Below, piece by piece: positions 48,621 to 63,300 of a DNA stretch of 64,000 nt (positions are counted from its first letter, which is position 1; every line of letters begins with the position of its first letter). Under the pieces are notes generated by a model. That model worked only from the letters and a program-made list of their open reading frames with translations, was not told the origin of the DNA and did no database searches. Source of the DNA: Chamaelirium japonicum. Taxonomy: Eukaryota; Streptophyta; Magnoliopsida; Liliales; Melanthiaceae. Made by a program: the position numbers and the translations under genes. The stretch lies in contig CANTAL010000027.1 of assembly GCA_947650365.1 (NCBI GenBank), forward strand, positions 682,001-746,000, written 5' to 3'.

Positions 48621-49215
48621 AGATCGCCCGCGGCAGGCGCCCCAAGCTCGCTCGAAGCAGACCCTGACCGCGTGTGACAAGCTCGCACCGGAAGGAGATC
48701 GCTCGTGGCTGACGCTCGTGGCCCGCCCAGTGTTTGTGAAATACTGGGAGTCAAAACTCTCGACGCAGATCGCTCGCGGCAGGTGCCCGCAGCTCGCCCG
48801 AGGCAGACCCTGGCCGCGTGTGACAAGCTCGCACCGGAAGGAGATCGCTCGTGGCTGACGCTCGTGGCCCGCCCAGCGTTTGTGAAATACTGGGAGTCAA
48901 AACTCTCGACGCAGATCGCTCGCGGCAGGTGCCCGCAGCTCGCCCGAGGCAGACCCTGGCCGCGTGTGACAAGCTCGCACCGGAAGGAGATCGCTCGTGG
49001 CTGACGCTCGTGGCCCGCCCAGCGTTTTTGAAAAGTACTGAGAGTCAAAACTCTCGATGCAGACCGCCCACGGCAGGCGCCCAAGCTTGCCCGAAGCTGA
49101 CCCTGACCGCAGGTGAGGAGCTCGCATCGCAGGAGATCGCTCATGGCTGATGCTTGTGGCCCACCCAGCGTTTGTGAAATACTGGCAGTCAAAGCTCTCG
49201 GCGCAGGCCGCCATC
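48621..49215. repeat. Four 146-bp tandem repeats upstream of the 3' LTR
   Basis: GCTCGTGGCTGACGCTCGTGG starts at 48701 and recurs at 48847 and 48993 exactly 146 bp apart, then in diverged form at 49139. Each unit also holds the words TTTGTGAAATACTGG and AAGCTCGC. The two central units are almost identical, and the outer ones are degenerate. The open frames seen on both strands through this stretch repeat every 146 bp in shifted frames and are not genes. The stretch 48313-48620 before it is plain non-coding sequence. Confidence 0.9.
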
Positions 49216-49335
49216 GCTACTATCTCCGCCCCGCAAGAAAACTGTTACGGCAGACATTGATATCAGGCACATTGCCGGGGATAGGAGTTCGCTAAGACTC
49301 CTGAGCAAGCGTCGAGTTTCCTCGATCACTCCCTC

Positions 49336-49347
49336 AGGAGGGGGTAA
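49336..49347 (+). other. Polypurine tract of Tat element
   Basis: AGGAGGGGG followed by TAA ends one base before the 3' LTR start TGTTGG at 49348. It is the primer site for plus-strand synthesis and fixes the element in plus orientation. The same GGGGGTAA pattern precedes the LTR of the first element in this window. Confidence 0.9.
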
Positions 49348-50611
49348 TGTTGGGGGTAGACAGAAACCACATATCTTGGGTAGCATTGCAAACGCATCTG
49401 AGATAGAGTTCTCGAGGGAGCCCGTCCAAAAAGCTCGCCCTCCCAGCCCATCAGGAGCTCGCCCCCCCGCAGGGAGCTGGATGGACACCTTGTGTCTGAG
49501 TGCAGCTCGCCTCTCCCAACCCCTCAGGAGCTCGCCCCACAGGGAGCTGGACGGACACCTTGTATCTGAGTGCAGCTCGCAGGAGTTCGCTCCCCCGTGC
49601 TCACCAAATCACCTTGACAGGGAGCGAGATCTACATTAGGCTGAAAGGGCTCAGGCCAAGAACACTCTTAAGAGCTCGCCTGAGCTCGATGGAGCTCGCC
49701 TGAGATCGCCCAGAAGCTCGCTCAGGAGCTCGCCTGAGCTCGATGGAGCTCGCCTGAGATCGCCCAGAAGCTCGCTCAGGAGCTCGCCCCATAGCTCGCC
49801 AAGCTCACCCAGGAGCTTGCCTGAGCTCGCTCAGGAGCTCGCCCCGGAGTTCGCCAAGACCGCGCGAGAACTCGCTGGCAATGATAGCGGGAGTTAGACC
49901 GTCATGCATAACGAAGACGCCGGCATCGCGAACGCCCCTAGCTCGCGCAGGAGCTCGCCCCTAGCTCGCTCAGGAGCTCGCCCAAGCTCGCCAGAATTCT
50001 CCAGTTTATCGAGGAGGTTGCTCCCGCGAGGTCCGACTCTTGATAGATGTGGAAGAGAAGGCGGAGCAATGGAGGGCGAGCTCACCTTAGCTCCCCGTCG
50101 GAGGTCGCCCACAATGTATGAGAGGATGCCAGGTGTCAAAACCCCACGAAAGCTACGTGGACAAACATGGTCCACGGAAGCTCGCTCGAATCAGTTCGAG
50201 ACCTCCCAGACTTGAACATTCCAGAATGGCCACCTGGCCACGACAAGAAAGATTCCCTCCCCCACTCAAACCGCCTGGCAGGCCTGACGACAGAATGTCA
50301 GGGCGCGAGTACCAAGGACTGTCAGACCCACGCGAGCCAGAACGTGGGGGGTCTAGAAGGCGCCGGAAGAATCTCCACGTGTCGGGCCACGGTAGGCCGC
50401 CGATTGCTATAAATGCTCACCCCCAGGCTCCATAGTACAGGTTCGAAATCCCTTTTCCTTCCTCTTTGGTCCATTACAGCTCGCCGTTGTGCTACTGTGA
50501 CTGACTTGAGCGTCGGAGGGTCTGCGCTCCTAAGGGAGCCAGCCGTTCTCACGTTCTCTTTTCTTTGTCTTGCAGGCAGCCCGCACGGACCAGCGAAAAA
50601 TCCCCCGAACA
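49348..50611 (+). repeat. 3' LTR of Tat element (1,264 bp)
   Basis: The same length as the 5' LTR and a constant offset of 10,956 bp show no insertions or deletions between the two. It ends CCCCCGAACA, directly followed by the CATAC target duplication. The two substitutions found, both G to A on this strand, sit in CHG and CG contexts on the opposite strand. A pyrimidine-rich run ending TTGCAG at about 50575, also in the 5' LTR at 39619, looks like a splice acceptor. Confidence 0.96.
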
Positions 50612-50616
50612 CATAC
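50612..50616. other. Target-site duplication CATAC, right copy
   Basis: It directly follows the 3' LTR end and continues into GATCCAATC satellite, exactly as at the empty site 31404. Confidence 0.95.
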
Positions 50617-53600
50617 GATCCAATCTAATTCATTCATACGATCCATTCTAATTCATTCGCACGAATGTATCCATTCTAATTCATTCGTACGATCTATTCT
50701 AATTCATTCGCACAATCTATTCTAATTCATTCGTACGATCCATTCTAATTCATTAGCACGGTCCATTCTAATTCATTCGTAAGATCCATTCTATTTCATT
50801 CGTACGATCCATTCTTACTCATTCGTACGATCCATTCTAATTCATTCGCATGAATGTACCCATTCTAATTCATTCGTACAATCCATTCTAATTCATTCGC
50901 ACGATCCATTCTAATTCATTCGTACGATCCATTCTAATTCATTCGCATGATCCATTCTAATTCATTCGTATGATCCACCCTAATTCCTTCATATGATCCA
51001 TTCTAATTCATTCGCACGAATGTATCCATTCTAATTCATTCGTACGATCCATTCGAATTCATTCATACGATCCATTCTAATTTATTCATACGATCCATTC
51101 TAAATCATTCGTACGAATGTATCCATTCTAATTTATTCGTACGAATGTATCCATTCTAAATCATTCGTACGATCCATTCTAATTCATTCGCACGATCCAA
51201 TCTAATTCATTCGCACAATCCATTCTATTTCATTCGTACGATCTATTCTTACTCATTCGTATGATCCATTCTGATTCATTCGCACGAATGTATCCATTCT
51301 AATTCATTCGTACGATCCATTCTAATTCATTCGCACGATCTATTCTAATTCATTCATACGATCCATTCGTACGATCCATTCTAATTCATTCGCACGATCC
51401 ATTCTAATTCATTCATACGATCCATTCTAATTCATTCATACAATCCATTCTAATTCTTTCGCACGAATTTATCCATTCTAATTCATTCGTACGATCCACC
51501 CTAATTCCTTCGTATGATCCATTCTAATTCATTCGCATGAATGTATCCATTCTAATTCATTCGTAAGATCCATTCGAATTCTTTCATACGATCCATTCTA
51601 ATTCATTCATACGATCTAGTCTAATTCATTCACACGAATGTATCCATTCTTATTCATTCGTACGATCCATTCTAATTCATTCGCACAATCTATTCTAATT
51701 CATTCATACGATCCATTCTAATTCATTCGCACGATCCATTCTAATTCATTTGTACGATCCATTCTAATTCATTCATACAATCCATTCTAATTCTTTTGTA
51801 CGAATGTATCCATTCTAATTCATTCGTACGATTCATTCTAATTCCTTGATACGATCCATTCTAATTCCTTCGTATGATCCATTCTAATTCCTTCGTTCGA
51901 CCCATTCTAATTCAGTCTCATGAATGTATCCATTCTAATTCATACATACAATCCATTCTAATTCATTCATACGATCCAATCTAATTCATTCATACGATCC
52001 ATTCTAATTCATTCGCACGAATGTATCCATTCTAATTCATTATAATTCCTTCGTACAATCCATTCGTACGATCCATTCTAATTCCATCGCACGAATGTAT
52101 CCATTCGAATTCATTCGTACGATTCATTCTAATTTATTCGCACAATCTATTCTAATTCATTCGTACGATCCATTCTAATTCATTCGCACAATCTATTCTA
52201 TTTCATTCGTACGATCCATTCTTACTCATTCGTACGATCCATTCTAATTCATTCGCATGAATGTATCCATTCTAATTCATTCATACGATCCATTGTAATT
52301 CATTCACACGATCCATTCTAATTCATTCATACGATCTAATCTAATTCATTCGTACGATCCATTCTAATTCATTCGCATGATCCATTCTAATTCATTCATA
52401 TGATCCATTCTAATTCATTCATACAATCCATTCTAATTCATTCGCACGAATGTATCCATTATAATTCATTCGTACAATCCATTCTAATTCATTCACACAA
52501 TCTATTCTAATTCATTCGTACGATCCATTCTAATTCATTAGCATGATCCATTCTAATTCATTCGTATGATTCATTCTATTTCATTGGTACGATCCATTCT
52601 TACTCATTCCTACGATCCATTCTAATTCATTCGCCCGAATGTATCCATTCTAATTCATTCGCACGATCCACTCTAATTCATTCACGATCCATTCTAATTC
52701 ATTCATACGATCCATTCTAATTCATTCGTACGATCCATTCTAATTCATTCGCACAATCTACTCTAATTCATTCGTACGATCCATTCTAATTCATTAGTAC
52801 GATCCATTCTAATTCATTCGTACGATCCATTCTATTTCATTCGTACGATCCATTCTTACTCATTCATATGATCTATTCTAGTTTATTCGCACGAATGTAT
52901 CCGTTCTAATTCATTCATACGATCCATTCTAATTCATTCGCACGATCCATTCTAATTCATTCATACGATCCATTCTAATTCATTCATACGATCCATTCTA
53001 ATTCATTCGCACGATCCATTCTAATTCATTCATACAATCCATTCTAATTTATTCAGACAATCCTTTCTAATTCTTTCGCACGAATGTATCCATTCTAATT
53101 CATTCGTACGATCCACCCTAATTCCTTCGTATGATCCATTCTAATTCATTCGCACGAATGTATCCATTCTAATTCATTCGTACAATCCATTCGAATTAAT
53201 TCAGACGATCCATTCTAATTCATTCATACGATCCATTCTAATTCAATCGCAAGAATGTATTCATTCTAATTCATTCGTATGATCCATTCTAATTCATTCG
53301 CATAATCTATTCTAATTCATTCGAACGATCCATTCTAATTCATTCGCACGATCCATTCTAATTCATTTGCACGATCCATTCTAATTCATTCATACAATCC
53401 ATTCTAATTCTTTTGCACGAATGTATCCATTCTAATTTCTTCGTACGATCCATTCTAATTCCTTTGTACGATCCATTCTAATTCCTTCGTACGATCCATT
53501 CTATTTCATTCGTATGATCCATTCTAATTCGTTCGTACGATCCATTCTAATTCATTCCCATGAATTTATCCATTCTAATTTATACGTATGATCCATTCTA

Positions 53601-56600
53601 TTTCATTCATATGATCCAATCTAATTCATTCATACGATCCATTCTAATTCATTCGCACGAATGTATCCATTCTAATTCATTCGTACGATCCATTCTAATT
53701 CATTCGCACAATCTATTCCAATTCATTCGTACGATCTATTCTAATTCATTAGCACGATCCATTCTAATTCATTCATACGATCCATTCTATTTAATTCGTA
53801 CGATCCATTCTTACTCGTTCGTATGATCCATTCTAATTCATTCACACGAATGTATCCATTCTAATTCATTCTTACGATCCATTCTAATTCTTTCGCACGA
53901 TCCATTCTAATTCATTCATACGATCCATTCTAATTCATTCGTACGATCCATTCTAATTCATTCGCACAATCTATTCTAATTCATTCGTATGATCCATTCT
54001 AATTCATTAGCACGATCCATTCTAATTCATTCGTACAATCCATTCTATTTCATTCGTACGATCCATTCTTACTCATTCGTACGATCCATTTTACTTCATT
54101 CGCACGAATGTATCCATTCTAATTCATTCGTACGATCCATTCTAATTCATTCGCATGATCCATTCTAATTCATTCATACGATCTATTCTAATTCATTCGT
54201 ACGATCCATTCAAATTCATTCGCACGATCCATTCTAATTCATTCATACGATCCATTCTAATTCATTCGTACGATCCATTCTAATTCATTCGCACGAATGT
54301 ATCCATTCTAATTCATTCGTACAATCTATTCTAAATCATTCGCACTCCATTCTTACTCATTCGTACGATCCATTCTATTTCATTCGCACGAATGTATCCA
54401 TTCTAATTCATTCATACGATCCATTCTAATTCATTCGCACGATCCATTCTAATTCATTCATATGATCCATTCTAATTCATTCGTACGATCCATTCTAATT
54501 CATTCGCACGAATGTATCCATTCTAATTCATTCGTACAATCTATTCTAATTCTTTCGCACAATCTATTCTAATTCATTCGTACGATTCATTCTAATTCAT
54601 TAGCACGATCCATTCTAATTCATTCGTACGATCCATTCTATTTCATTGGTACGATCCATTCTTACTCATTCGTACGATCCATTCTAATTCATTCGTACGA
54701 TCCATTCTAATTTATTCGCACGATCCATTCTAATTTATTTATACGATCCATTCTAATTCATTCGTACGATCCATTCTAATTCATTCGCACGATCTATTCT
54801 AATTCATTCATACGATCTATTCTAATTCATTCATACAATCCACTCTAATTCTTTCGCACGAATGTATCCATTCTAATTCATTCGTACGATTAATTCTAAT
54901 TCATTCATACGATCTAATCTAATTCATTCGCACGAATGTATGCATTCTAATTCATTCGTACGATCCATTCTAATTCATTCGCACAATCTATTCTAATTCA
55001 TTAGCACGATACATTCTAATTCATTCATACGATCCATTCTATTTCATTCGTACGATTCATTCTTACTCATTCGTACGATCCATTCTAATTCATTCGCACG
55101 AATATATCCATTCTAATTCATTCGTACGTTCCATTCTAATTCATTCGCACGATCCATTCGAATTCATTCGTACGATCCATTCTAATTCATTCATACGATC
55201 CATTCTAATTCATTCATACGATCCATTCTAATTCATTCGCATGAATATATCCATTCTAATTTATTCGTATGATCCATTCTAATACATTCGCACAATCTAT
55301 TCTAATTCATTCGTACGATCCATTCTAATTCATTAACACGATCCATTCTAATTCATTCGTACGATCCATCCTATTTCATTCGTACGATCCATTCTTACTC
55401 ATTCGTACGATCCATTCTAATTCATTCACACGAATGTATCCATTCTAATTCATTCGTACGATCCATTCTAATTAATTTGCACGATCCATTCTAATTCATT
55501 CATGCAATCCATTTTAATTCATCCATAAGATCCATTCTAATTCATTCACACAATCTATTCTAAATCATTCGAACGATCCATTCTAATTCATTAGCACGAT
55601 CCATTCTAATTCATTCGTACGATCCATTCTATTTCATTCATACGATCCATTCTTACTTATTCGTATGATCCATTCTAATTCATTCGCACGAATGTATCCA
55701 TTCTAATTCATTCGTACGATCCATTCTAATTCATTCGCACGATCCATTCTAATTCATTCGTACTATCCATTCTAATTCATTTGTACGATCTATTCTAATT
55801 CATTCGTACGATCCATTCTAATTCATTCATACGATCCATTCTAATTCATTCATACAATCCATTCCAATTCTTTCGCACGAATGTATGCATTCTAATTCAT
55901 TCGTACGATCCACCCTAATTCCTTCGTATGATCCATTCTAATACATTCACACGAATGTATCCATTCTAATTCATTCGTAGGATCCATTCGAATTCATTCA
56001 TACGATCTATTCTAATTCATTCATACGATCCATTATAATTCATTCGTACGAATGTATCCATTCTAATTCATTCGCATGATCCATTCTAATTCATTCGCAT
56101 AATCTATTCTAATTCATTCGTGCGATCCATTCTAATTCATTCGCACGATCCATTCTAATTCATTTGCACGATCTATTCTAATTCATTCATACAATTCATT
56201 CTAATTCTTTTGCACGAATGTATCCATTCTAATTCCTTCGTACGATCCAATCTAATTCCTTCATACGATCCATTCTATTTCATTCGTATGATCCATTCTA
56301 ATTCCTTCGTACGATCCATTCTAATTCATTCCCATGAATTTATCCATTCTAATTCATACGTACGATCCATTCTAATTCATTCATATGATCCAATCTAATT
56401 CATTCATACGATCCATTCTAATTCATTCGCACGAATGTATCCATTCTTATTCATTCGTACGATCCATTCTAATTCATTCGCACTATCTTTGCTAATTCAT
56501 TCGTACGATACATTCAAATTTATTAGCACGATCCATTCTAATTCATTCGTACGATCTATTCTATTTCATTCGTACGATCCATTCTTACTCATTCATACGA

Positions 56601-57390
56601 TCCATTCTAATTCATTCGCACGAATGTATTCTATCTAATTCATTCGTACGATCTATTCTAATTCATTCGCACGATCCATTCTAATTCATTCATACGATCC
56701 ATTCTAATTCATTCGTACGATCCATTCTAATTCATTCGCACAATCTATTCTAATTAATTCGTACGATCCATTCTAATTCGTTAGCACGATCCATTCTATT
56801 TCATCCGTACGATCCATTCTATTTCATTCGTACGATCCATTCTTACTCATTCGTAAGATCCATTCTAATTCATTCGCACGAATGTATCCATTCTAATTCA
56901 TTCCTATGATCCATTCTAATTCATTTGCACGATCTATTCTAATTCATTCATACGATCCATTCTAATTCATTTGTACGATCCATTCTAATTCATTCGCACG
57001 ATCCATTATAATTCATTCATATGATCCATTCTAATTCATTCATACAATTCATTCTAATTATATCGCACGAATATTTCCATTCTAATTCATTCGTACGATC
57101 CACCCTAATTCCTTCGTATGATCCATTCTAATTCATTCGAACGAATGTATCCATTCTAATTCATTTGTACGATCCATTCAAATTCATTCATACAATCTAT
57201 TCTAATTTATTCATACGATCCATTCTAATTCATTCGCATGAATGTATCCATTCTAATTCATTCGTACGATCCATTCTAATTCATTCGTACAATCTATTCT
57301 AATTAATTCGTATGATCCATTCTAATTCATTCGCATGATCCATTCTAATTCATTTGCACGATCCATTCTAATTCATTCATACAATCCATT
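50612..57390. repeat. 6,983-bp higher-order block, copy B (right of insertion)
   Basis: Landmarks lie exactly 19,208 bp from copy A: 34352 to 53560, 37002 to 56210 and 37227 to 56435. About 20 single-base differences were noticed over 6.8 kb, an eye count that may miss some, and no length differences were seen. The match stops near 57.39 kb, where copy A reads ATACTTTTGCACTAATG and this copy reads ATTCTTTTGCACAAATG. Confidence 0.88.
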
Positions 57391-60300
57391 CTAATTCTTT
57401 TGCACAAATGTATCCATTCTAATTCATTCGTACGATCCATTATAATTCCTTCGTATGATCCATTATAATTCTATCGTATGATCCATTCTAATTCCTTCGT
57501 ACGATCCATTCTATTTCATTCGTATGATCCATTCTAATTCCTTCGTACGATTCATTCTAATTCATTCCTATGAATGTATCCATTCCAATTCATACATACG
57601 ATCCATTCTAATTCATTGATACGATCCAATCTAATTCATTCATAAGATCCATTCTAATTCATTCGCACGAATGTATCCATTCTAATTTATTCGTACGATC
57701 CATTCTAATTCATTCGCACAATCTATTCTAATTCATTCGCACGATCCATTCTAATTCATTCATATGATCCATTCTAATTCATTCGTACGATCCATTCAAA
57801 TTCATTCGCACGATCCATTCTAATTCATTCATACGATCCATTCTAATTAATTCATACGATCCATTCTAATTCATTCACACGAATGTATCCATTCTAATTC
57901 ATTCGTACGATCCATTCTAATTCATTCGCATAATCTATTCTAATTCATTCGTACGATCCATTCTAGTTCATTAGCACGATCCATTCTAATTCATTCGTAC
58001 GATCCATTCTATTTCAACCGTACGAACCAACTTTACTCATTCGTACGATCCATTCTAATTCATTCGCACGAATGTATATATTCTAATTCATTCGTACGAT
58101 CCATTCTAATTTATTCGCACGATCCATTCTAATTCATTCATACGATCCATTCTAATTCATTCGTATGATCCATTCTAATTCATTCGCACAATCTATTCTA
58201 ATTTATTCGTACGATCCATTCTAGTTCATTAGCACGATCCATTCTAATTCATTCGTACGATCCATTCTATTTCATTCGTACGATCCATTCTTACTCATTC
58301 GTACGATCCATTCTAATTCATTCGCGCGAATGTATCCATTCTAATTCATTCGTACGATCCATTCTAATTCATTCGCACGATCTATTCTAATTCATTCATA
58401 CGATCCATTCTAATTCATTCGTATGATCCATTCTAATTCATTCGCACGATCCATTCTAATTCATTCATACGATCCATTCTAATTCATTCATACAATCCAT
58501 TCTAATTCTTTTGCACGAATATACCCATTCTAATTCATTCGTACGATCCACCCTAATTTCTTCGTATGATCTATTCTAATTCATTCGCACGAATGTATCC
58601 ATTCTAATTCATTCGTACGATCCATTCGAATTCATTCATACGATCTATTCTAATTCATTCATACGATCCATTCTAATTCATTCGCACGAATGTATCCATT
58701 CTAATTCATTCGTACGATCCATTCTAATTTATTCGCACAATCGATTCTAATTCATTCGTATTATCCATTCTAATTCATTCGCACAATCCATTCTAATTCA
58801 TTTGTACGATCCATTCTAATTCATTCATACAAACCGTTCTAATTCTTTTATACGAATGTATCCATTCTAATTCATTCGTACGATCCATTCTAATTCCTTC
58901 GTAAAATCCATTCTAATTCTTTCGTACGATCCATTCTAATTTCTTCGTACGATCCATTCTAATTCATTCCCATGAATGTATCCATTCTAATTCATACGTA
59001 CGATCCATTCTAATGTATTTATACGATCCAATCTAATTCATTCATACGATCTATTCTAATTCATTCGAACGAATGTATCCATTCTAATTCATTCGTACGA
59101 TCCATTCTAATTCATTCGCACAATCTATTCTAATTCATTCGTACGATCCATTCTAATTCATTTGCACGATCCATTCTAATTCATTTGCACGGTCCATTCT
59201 AATTCATTCATACAATCCATTCTAATTCTTTTATACGAATGTATCTATTCTAATTCATTCGTACGATCCATTCTAATTCCTTCGTACAATCCATTCTAAT
59301 TTATTCGTACGATCCATTCTAATTTCTTCGTACGATCCATTCTAATTCATTCCCATGAATGAATCCATTCTAATTCATACGTACGATCCATTCTAATTCA
59401 TTCATACGATCCAATCTAATTCATTCATACAATCCATTCTAATTCATTCGCACGAATGTATCCATTCTAATTCATTCGTACAATCCATTCTAATTCATTC
59501 GCACAATCTATTCTAATTCATTCGTACAATCCATTCTAATTCATTAGCACGATCCATTCTAATTCGTTCGTACGATCCATTCTATTTCATTGGTACGATC
59601 TATTCTTACTCATTCGTACGATCCATTCTAATTCATTCGCACGAATGTATTAATTCTAATTCATTCGTACAATCCATTCTAATTCATTCGCACGATCCAT
59701 TCTAATTCATTTATACGATCCATTCTAATTCATTCGTACGATCCATTCTAATTCATTCGCACGATCCATTCTAATTCATTCATACGATCCATTTTAATTC
59801 ATTCACACAATCCATTCTAATTCTTTCGCACAAATGTATCCATTCTAATTCATTCGTACGATCCATTCTAATTCATTCACACGATATATTCTAATTCATT
59901 CGCACGAATATATGCATTCTAATTCATTCGTACGATCCATTCTAATTCTTCCGCACAATCTATTCTAATTCATTCGTACGATCCATTCTAATTCATTAGC
60001 ACGATCCATTCTAATTCATTCGTACGATCCATTCTATTTCATTCGTACGATCCATTCTTACTCATTCGTACGATCCATTCTAATTCATTCGCACGAATGT
60101 ATCCATTCTAATTCATTCGTACGTTCCATTCTAATTCATTCACACGATCCATTCTAATTCGTTCATACGATCCATTCTAATTCATTCGATCGATCCATTC
60201 TAATTCATTCGCACGATCCATTCTAATTCATTCATACGATCCATTCTAATTCATTCGCACGAATGTATCCATTCTAATTCATTTGTATGATCCATTCTAA

Positions 60301-60399
60301 TATATTCGCACAATCTATTGTAATTCATTCGTACGATCCATTCTAATTCATTAACACGATCCATTCTAATTCATTCGTACGATCCATTCTAATTCATTC

Positions 60400-63300
60400 G
60401 TACGATCCATTCTAATTCATTCGCAGGAATGTATCCATTCAAATTCATTCGTACGTTCCATTCTAATTCATTTGCATGATCCATTCTAATTCATTCATAC
60501 GATCCATTCTAATTCATTCGTACGATCCATTCTAATTAATTCCTACGATCTATTCTTACTCATTCGTACGATCCATTCTAATTCATTCGCACGAATGTAT
60601 CCATTCTAATTCATTCGTACGACCCATTCTAATTCATTTGCATGATCCATTCTAATTCAGTCATACGATTCATTCTAATTCATTCGCACGATCCATTCTA
60701 ATTCATTCATACAATCCATTCTAATTCTGTCGCACGAATGTATCCATTCTAATTCATTCGTGCGATCCACCCTAATTCCTTCGTATGATCTATTCTAAAT
60801 CATTCGCACGAATGTATCTATTCTAATTCATTCGTACGATCCATTTGAATTCATTCATACGATCCATTCTAATTCATTCATACGATCCATTCTAATTCAT
60901 TTGTACGATCCATTCTAATTCATTCGCACAATCGATTCTAATTCATTCGTACGATCCATTCTTATTCATTCGCATGATCCATTCTAATTCATTTGTATGA
61001 TCCATTCTAATTCATTCATATAATCTATTCTAATTCTTTTGCACGAATGTATCCATTCTAATTCATTCGTACGATCCATTCTAATTCCTTCGTACGATCC
61101 ATTCTAATTCATTCCCATGAATGTATCCATTCTAATTCATACGTATGATCCATTCTAATTCAATTATACGATCCAATCTAATTCATTCATACGATCTATT
61201 CCAATTCATTCGCACGAATGTATCCATTCTAATTCATTCGTACGATCCATTCTAATTAATTCACACAATCTATTCTAATTCATTCGTATGATCCATTCTA
61301 ATTTATTAGCACGATCCATTCTAATTCATTCGTACGATCCATTCTATTTCATTCGTACGATCCATTCTTACGATCCATTCTATTTCATTCGTACGATCCA
61401 TTCTAATTCATTCGCACGAATGTATCCATTCTAATTCGTTCATACGTTCCATTCTAATTAATTCGCACGATCCATTCTAATTCATTCGTACGATCCATTC
61501 TAATTCATTCGTACGATCCATTCTAATTCATTCGCATGATCCATTCTAATTCATTCATACGATCCATTCTAATTCATTCATACGATCCATTCTAATTCAT
61601 TCGCACGAATGTATCCATTCTAATTCATTTGTACGATCCATTCTAATACATTCGCACAATCTATTCTAATTCATTCGTACGATCCATTCTATTTCATTCG
61701 TACGATCCATTCTTACTCATTCGTACGATCCATTCTAATTCATTCGCACGAATGTATCCATTCTAATTCATTTATACGATCCATTCAAATTCATTTGCAC
61801 AATCCATTCTAATTCATTCATACGATCCATTCTAATTCATTCGTACGATCCATTCTAATTCATTCACACAATCTATTCTAATTCATTCGTACGATCCATT
61901 CTAATTCATTAGCACGATCCATTCTAATTCATTCGTACGGTCCATTCTATTTCATTCGTACGATCCATTCTTACTCATTCGTACGATCCATTCTAATTCA
62001 TTCGCACGAATGTATCTATTCTAATTCATTCGAACTATCCATTCCAGTTCTTTCGCACGACAGTATCCATTCTAATTCATTTGTGTGCTCCACCCTAATT
62101 CCTTCGTATGATCCATTCTAATTCATTCACACGAATGTATCCATTCTAATTAATTCGTACGATCCATTCGAATTCATTCATACGATCTATTCTAATTCAT
62201 TCATACGATCCATTCTAATTCATTCGCACGAATGTATCTATTCTAATTTATTCGTATGATCCATTATAATTCATTCGCACAATCTATTCTAATTCATTCG
62301 TACGATCTATTCTAATTCATTTGCACGATCCATTCTAATTCATTTGCACGATCCATTCTAATTCATTCATACAATCCATTCTAATTCTTTTGCACTATTG
62401 TATCCATTCTAATTCCTTCGTACGATCTATTCTATTTCCTTCGTACGATCCATTCTAATTCCTTCGTACGATCCATTCTATTTCATTCGTATGATCCATT
62501 CTAATTCCATCGTACGATCCATTCTAATTTATTCCCATGAATGTATCCATTCTAATTCATACGTACGATCCATTCTAATTCATTCATACGATCCAATCTA
62601 ATTCATTCATACGATCCATTCTAATTCATTCGCACGAATGTATCCATTCTAATTCATTCGTACGATCTATTCTAATTCATTCGCAAAATCTATTCTAATT
62701 CATTCGTACCATCCATTCTAATTCATTAGCACGGTCCATTCTAATTCATTCGTACGATCCATTCTATTTCATTCGTACGATCCCTTCTAATTCATTCGCA
62801 TGAATGTACCCATTCTAATTCATTCGTACGACCATTCTAATTCATTCGCTGATCCATTCTAATTCATTCGTACGATCCATTCTAATTCATTCGTATGATC
62901 CATTCTAATTCATTCGCATTATCCATTCTAATTTATTCATACGATCCATTCTAATTCATTCATACAATCCATTCTAATTTTTTCGCTCGAATGTATCCAT
63001 TCTAATTCATTCGTATGATCCACCCTAATTCCTTCATATGATCCATTCTAATTCATTCGCACGAATGTATCCATACGATCTATTCGAATTCATTCATACG
63101 ATCCATTCTAATTTATTCATACGATCCATTCTAAATCAATCGTACGAATGTATCCATTCTAATTTATTCGTACGAATGTATCCATTCTAATTCATTCATA
63201 CGATCCATTCCAATTCATTCGCACGATCCAATCTAATTCATTCGCACGATCCATTCTAATTCATTCGTACGATCCATTCTATTTCATTCGTACGATCTAT

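Larger units (their letters stand above)
38392..50611 (+). mobile_element. Complete Ty3/Gypsy retrotransposon, Tat lineage
   Basis: This 12,220-bp element has two 1,264-bp LTRs, a primer-binding site, gag-pro and pol frames without internal disruption, a polypurine tract and a 5-bp target duplication. Domain order is Gag, zinc knuckle, protease, reverse transcriptase, RNase H (degenerate), second RNase H, integrase with GPY/F-like end, and no chromodomain. This order, the dual RNase H and the antisense gene between pol and the 3' LTR are hallmarks of the plant Tat clade. The element looks young and potentially autonomous: the frames are intact apart from the UAG between gag-pro and pol, which is probably a recoding site. 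The antisense gene appears damaged. It is surrounded by satellite on both sides. Confidence 0.95.

Noticed and set aside
48530..49214. Frames of 73-220 codons on both strands over the 146-bp repeats
   Set aside because: The same peptides recur in shifted frames every 146 bp, and there is no domain. They are explained by the repeat array.
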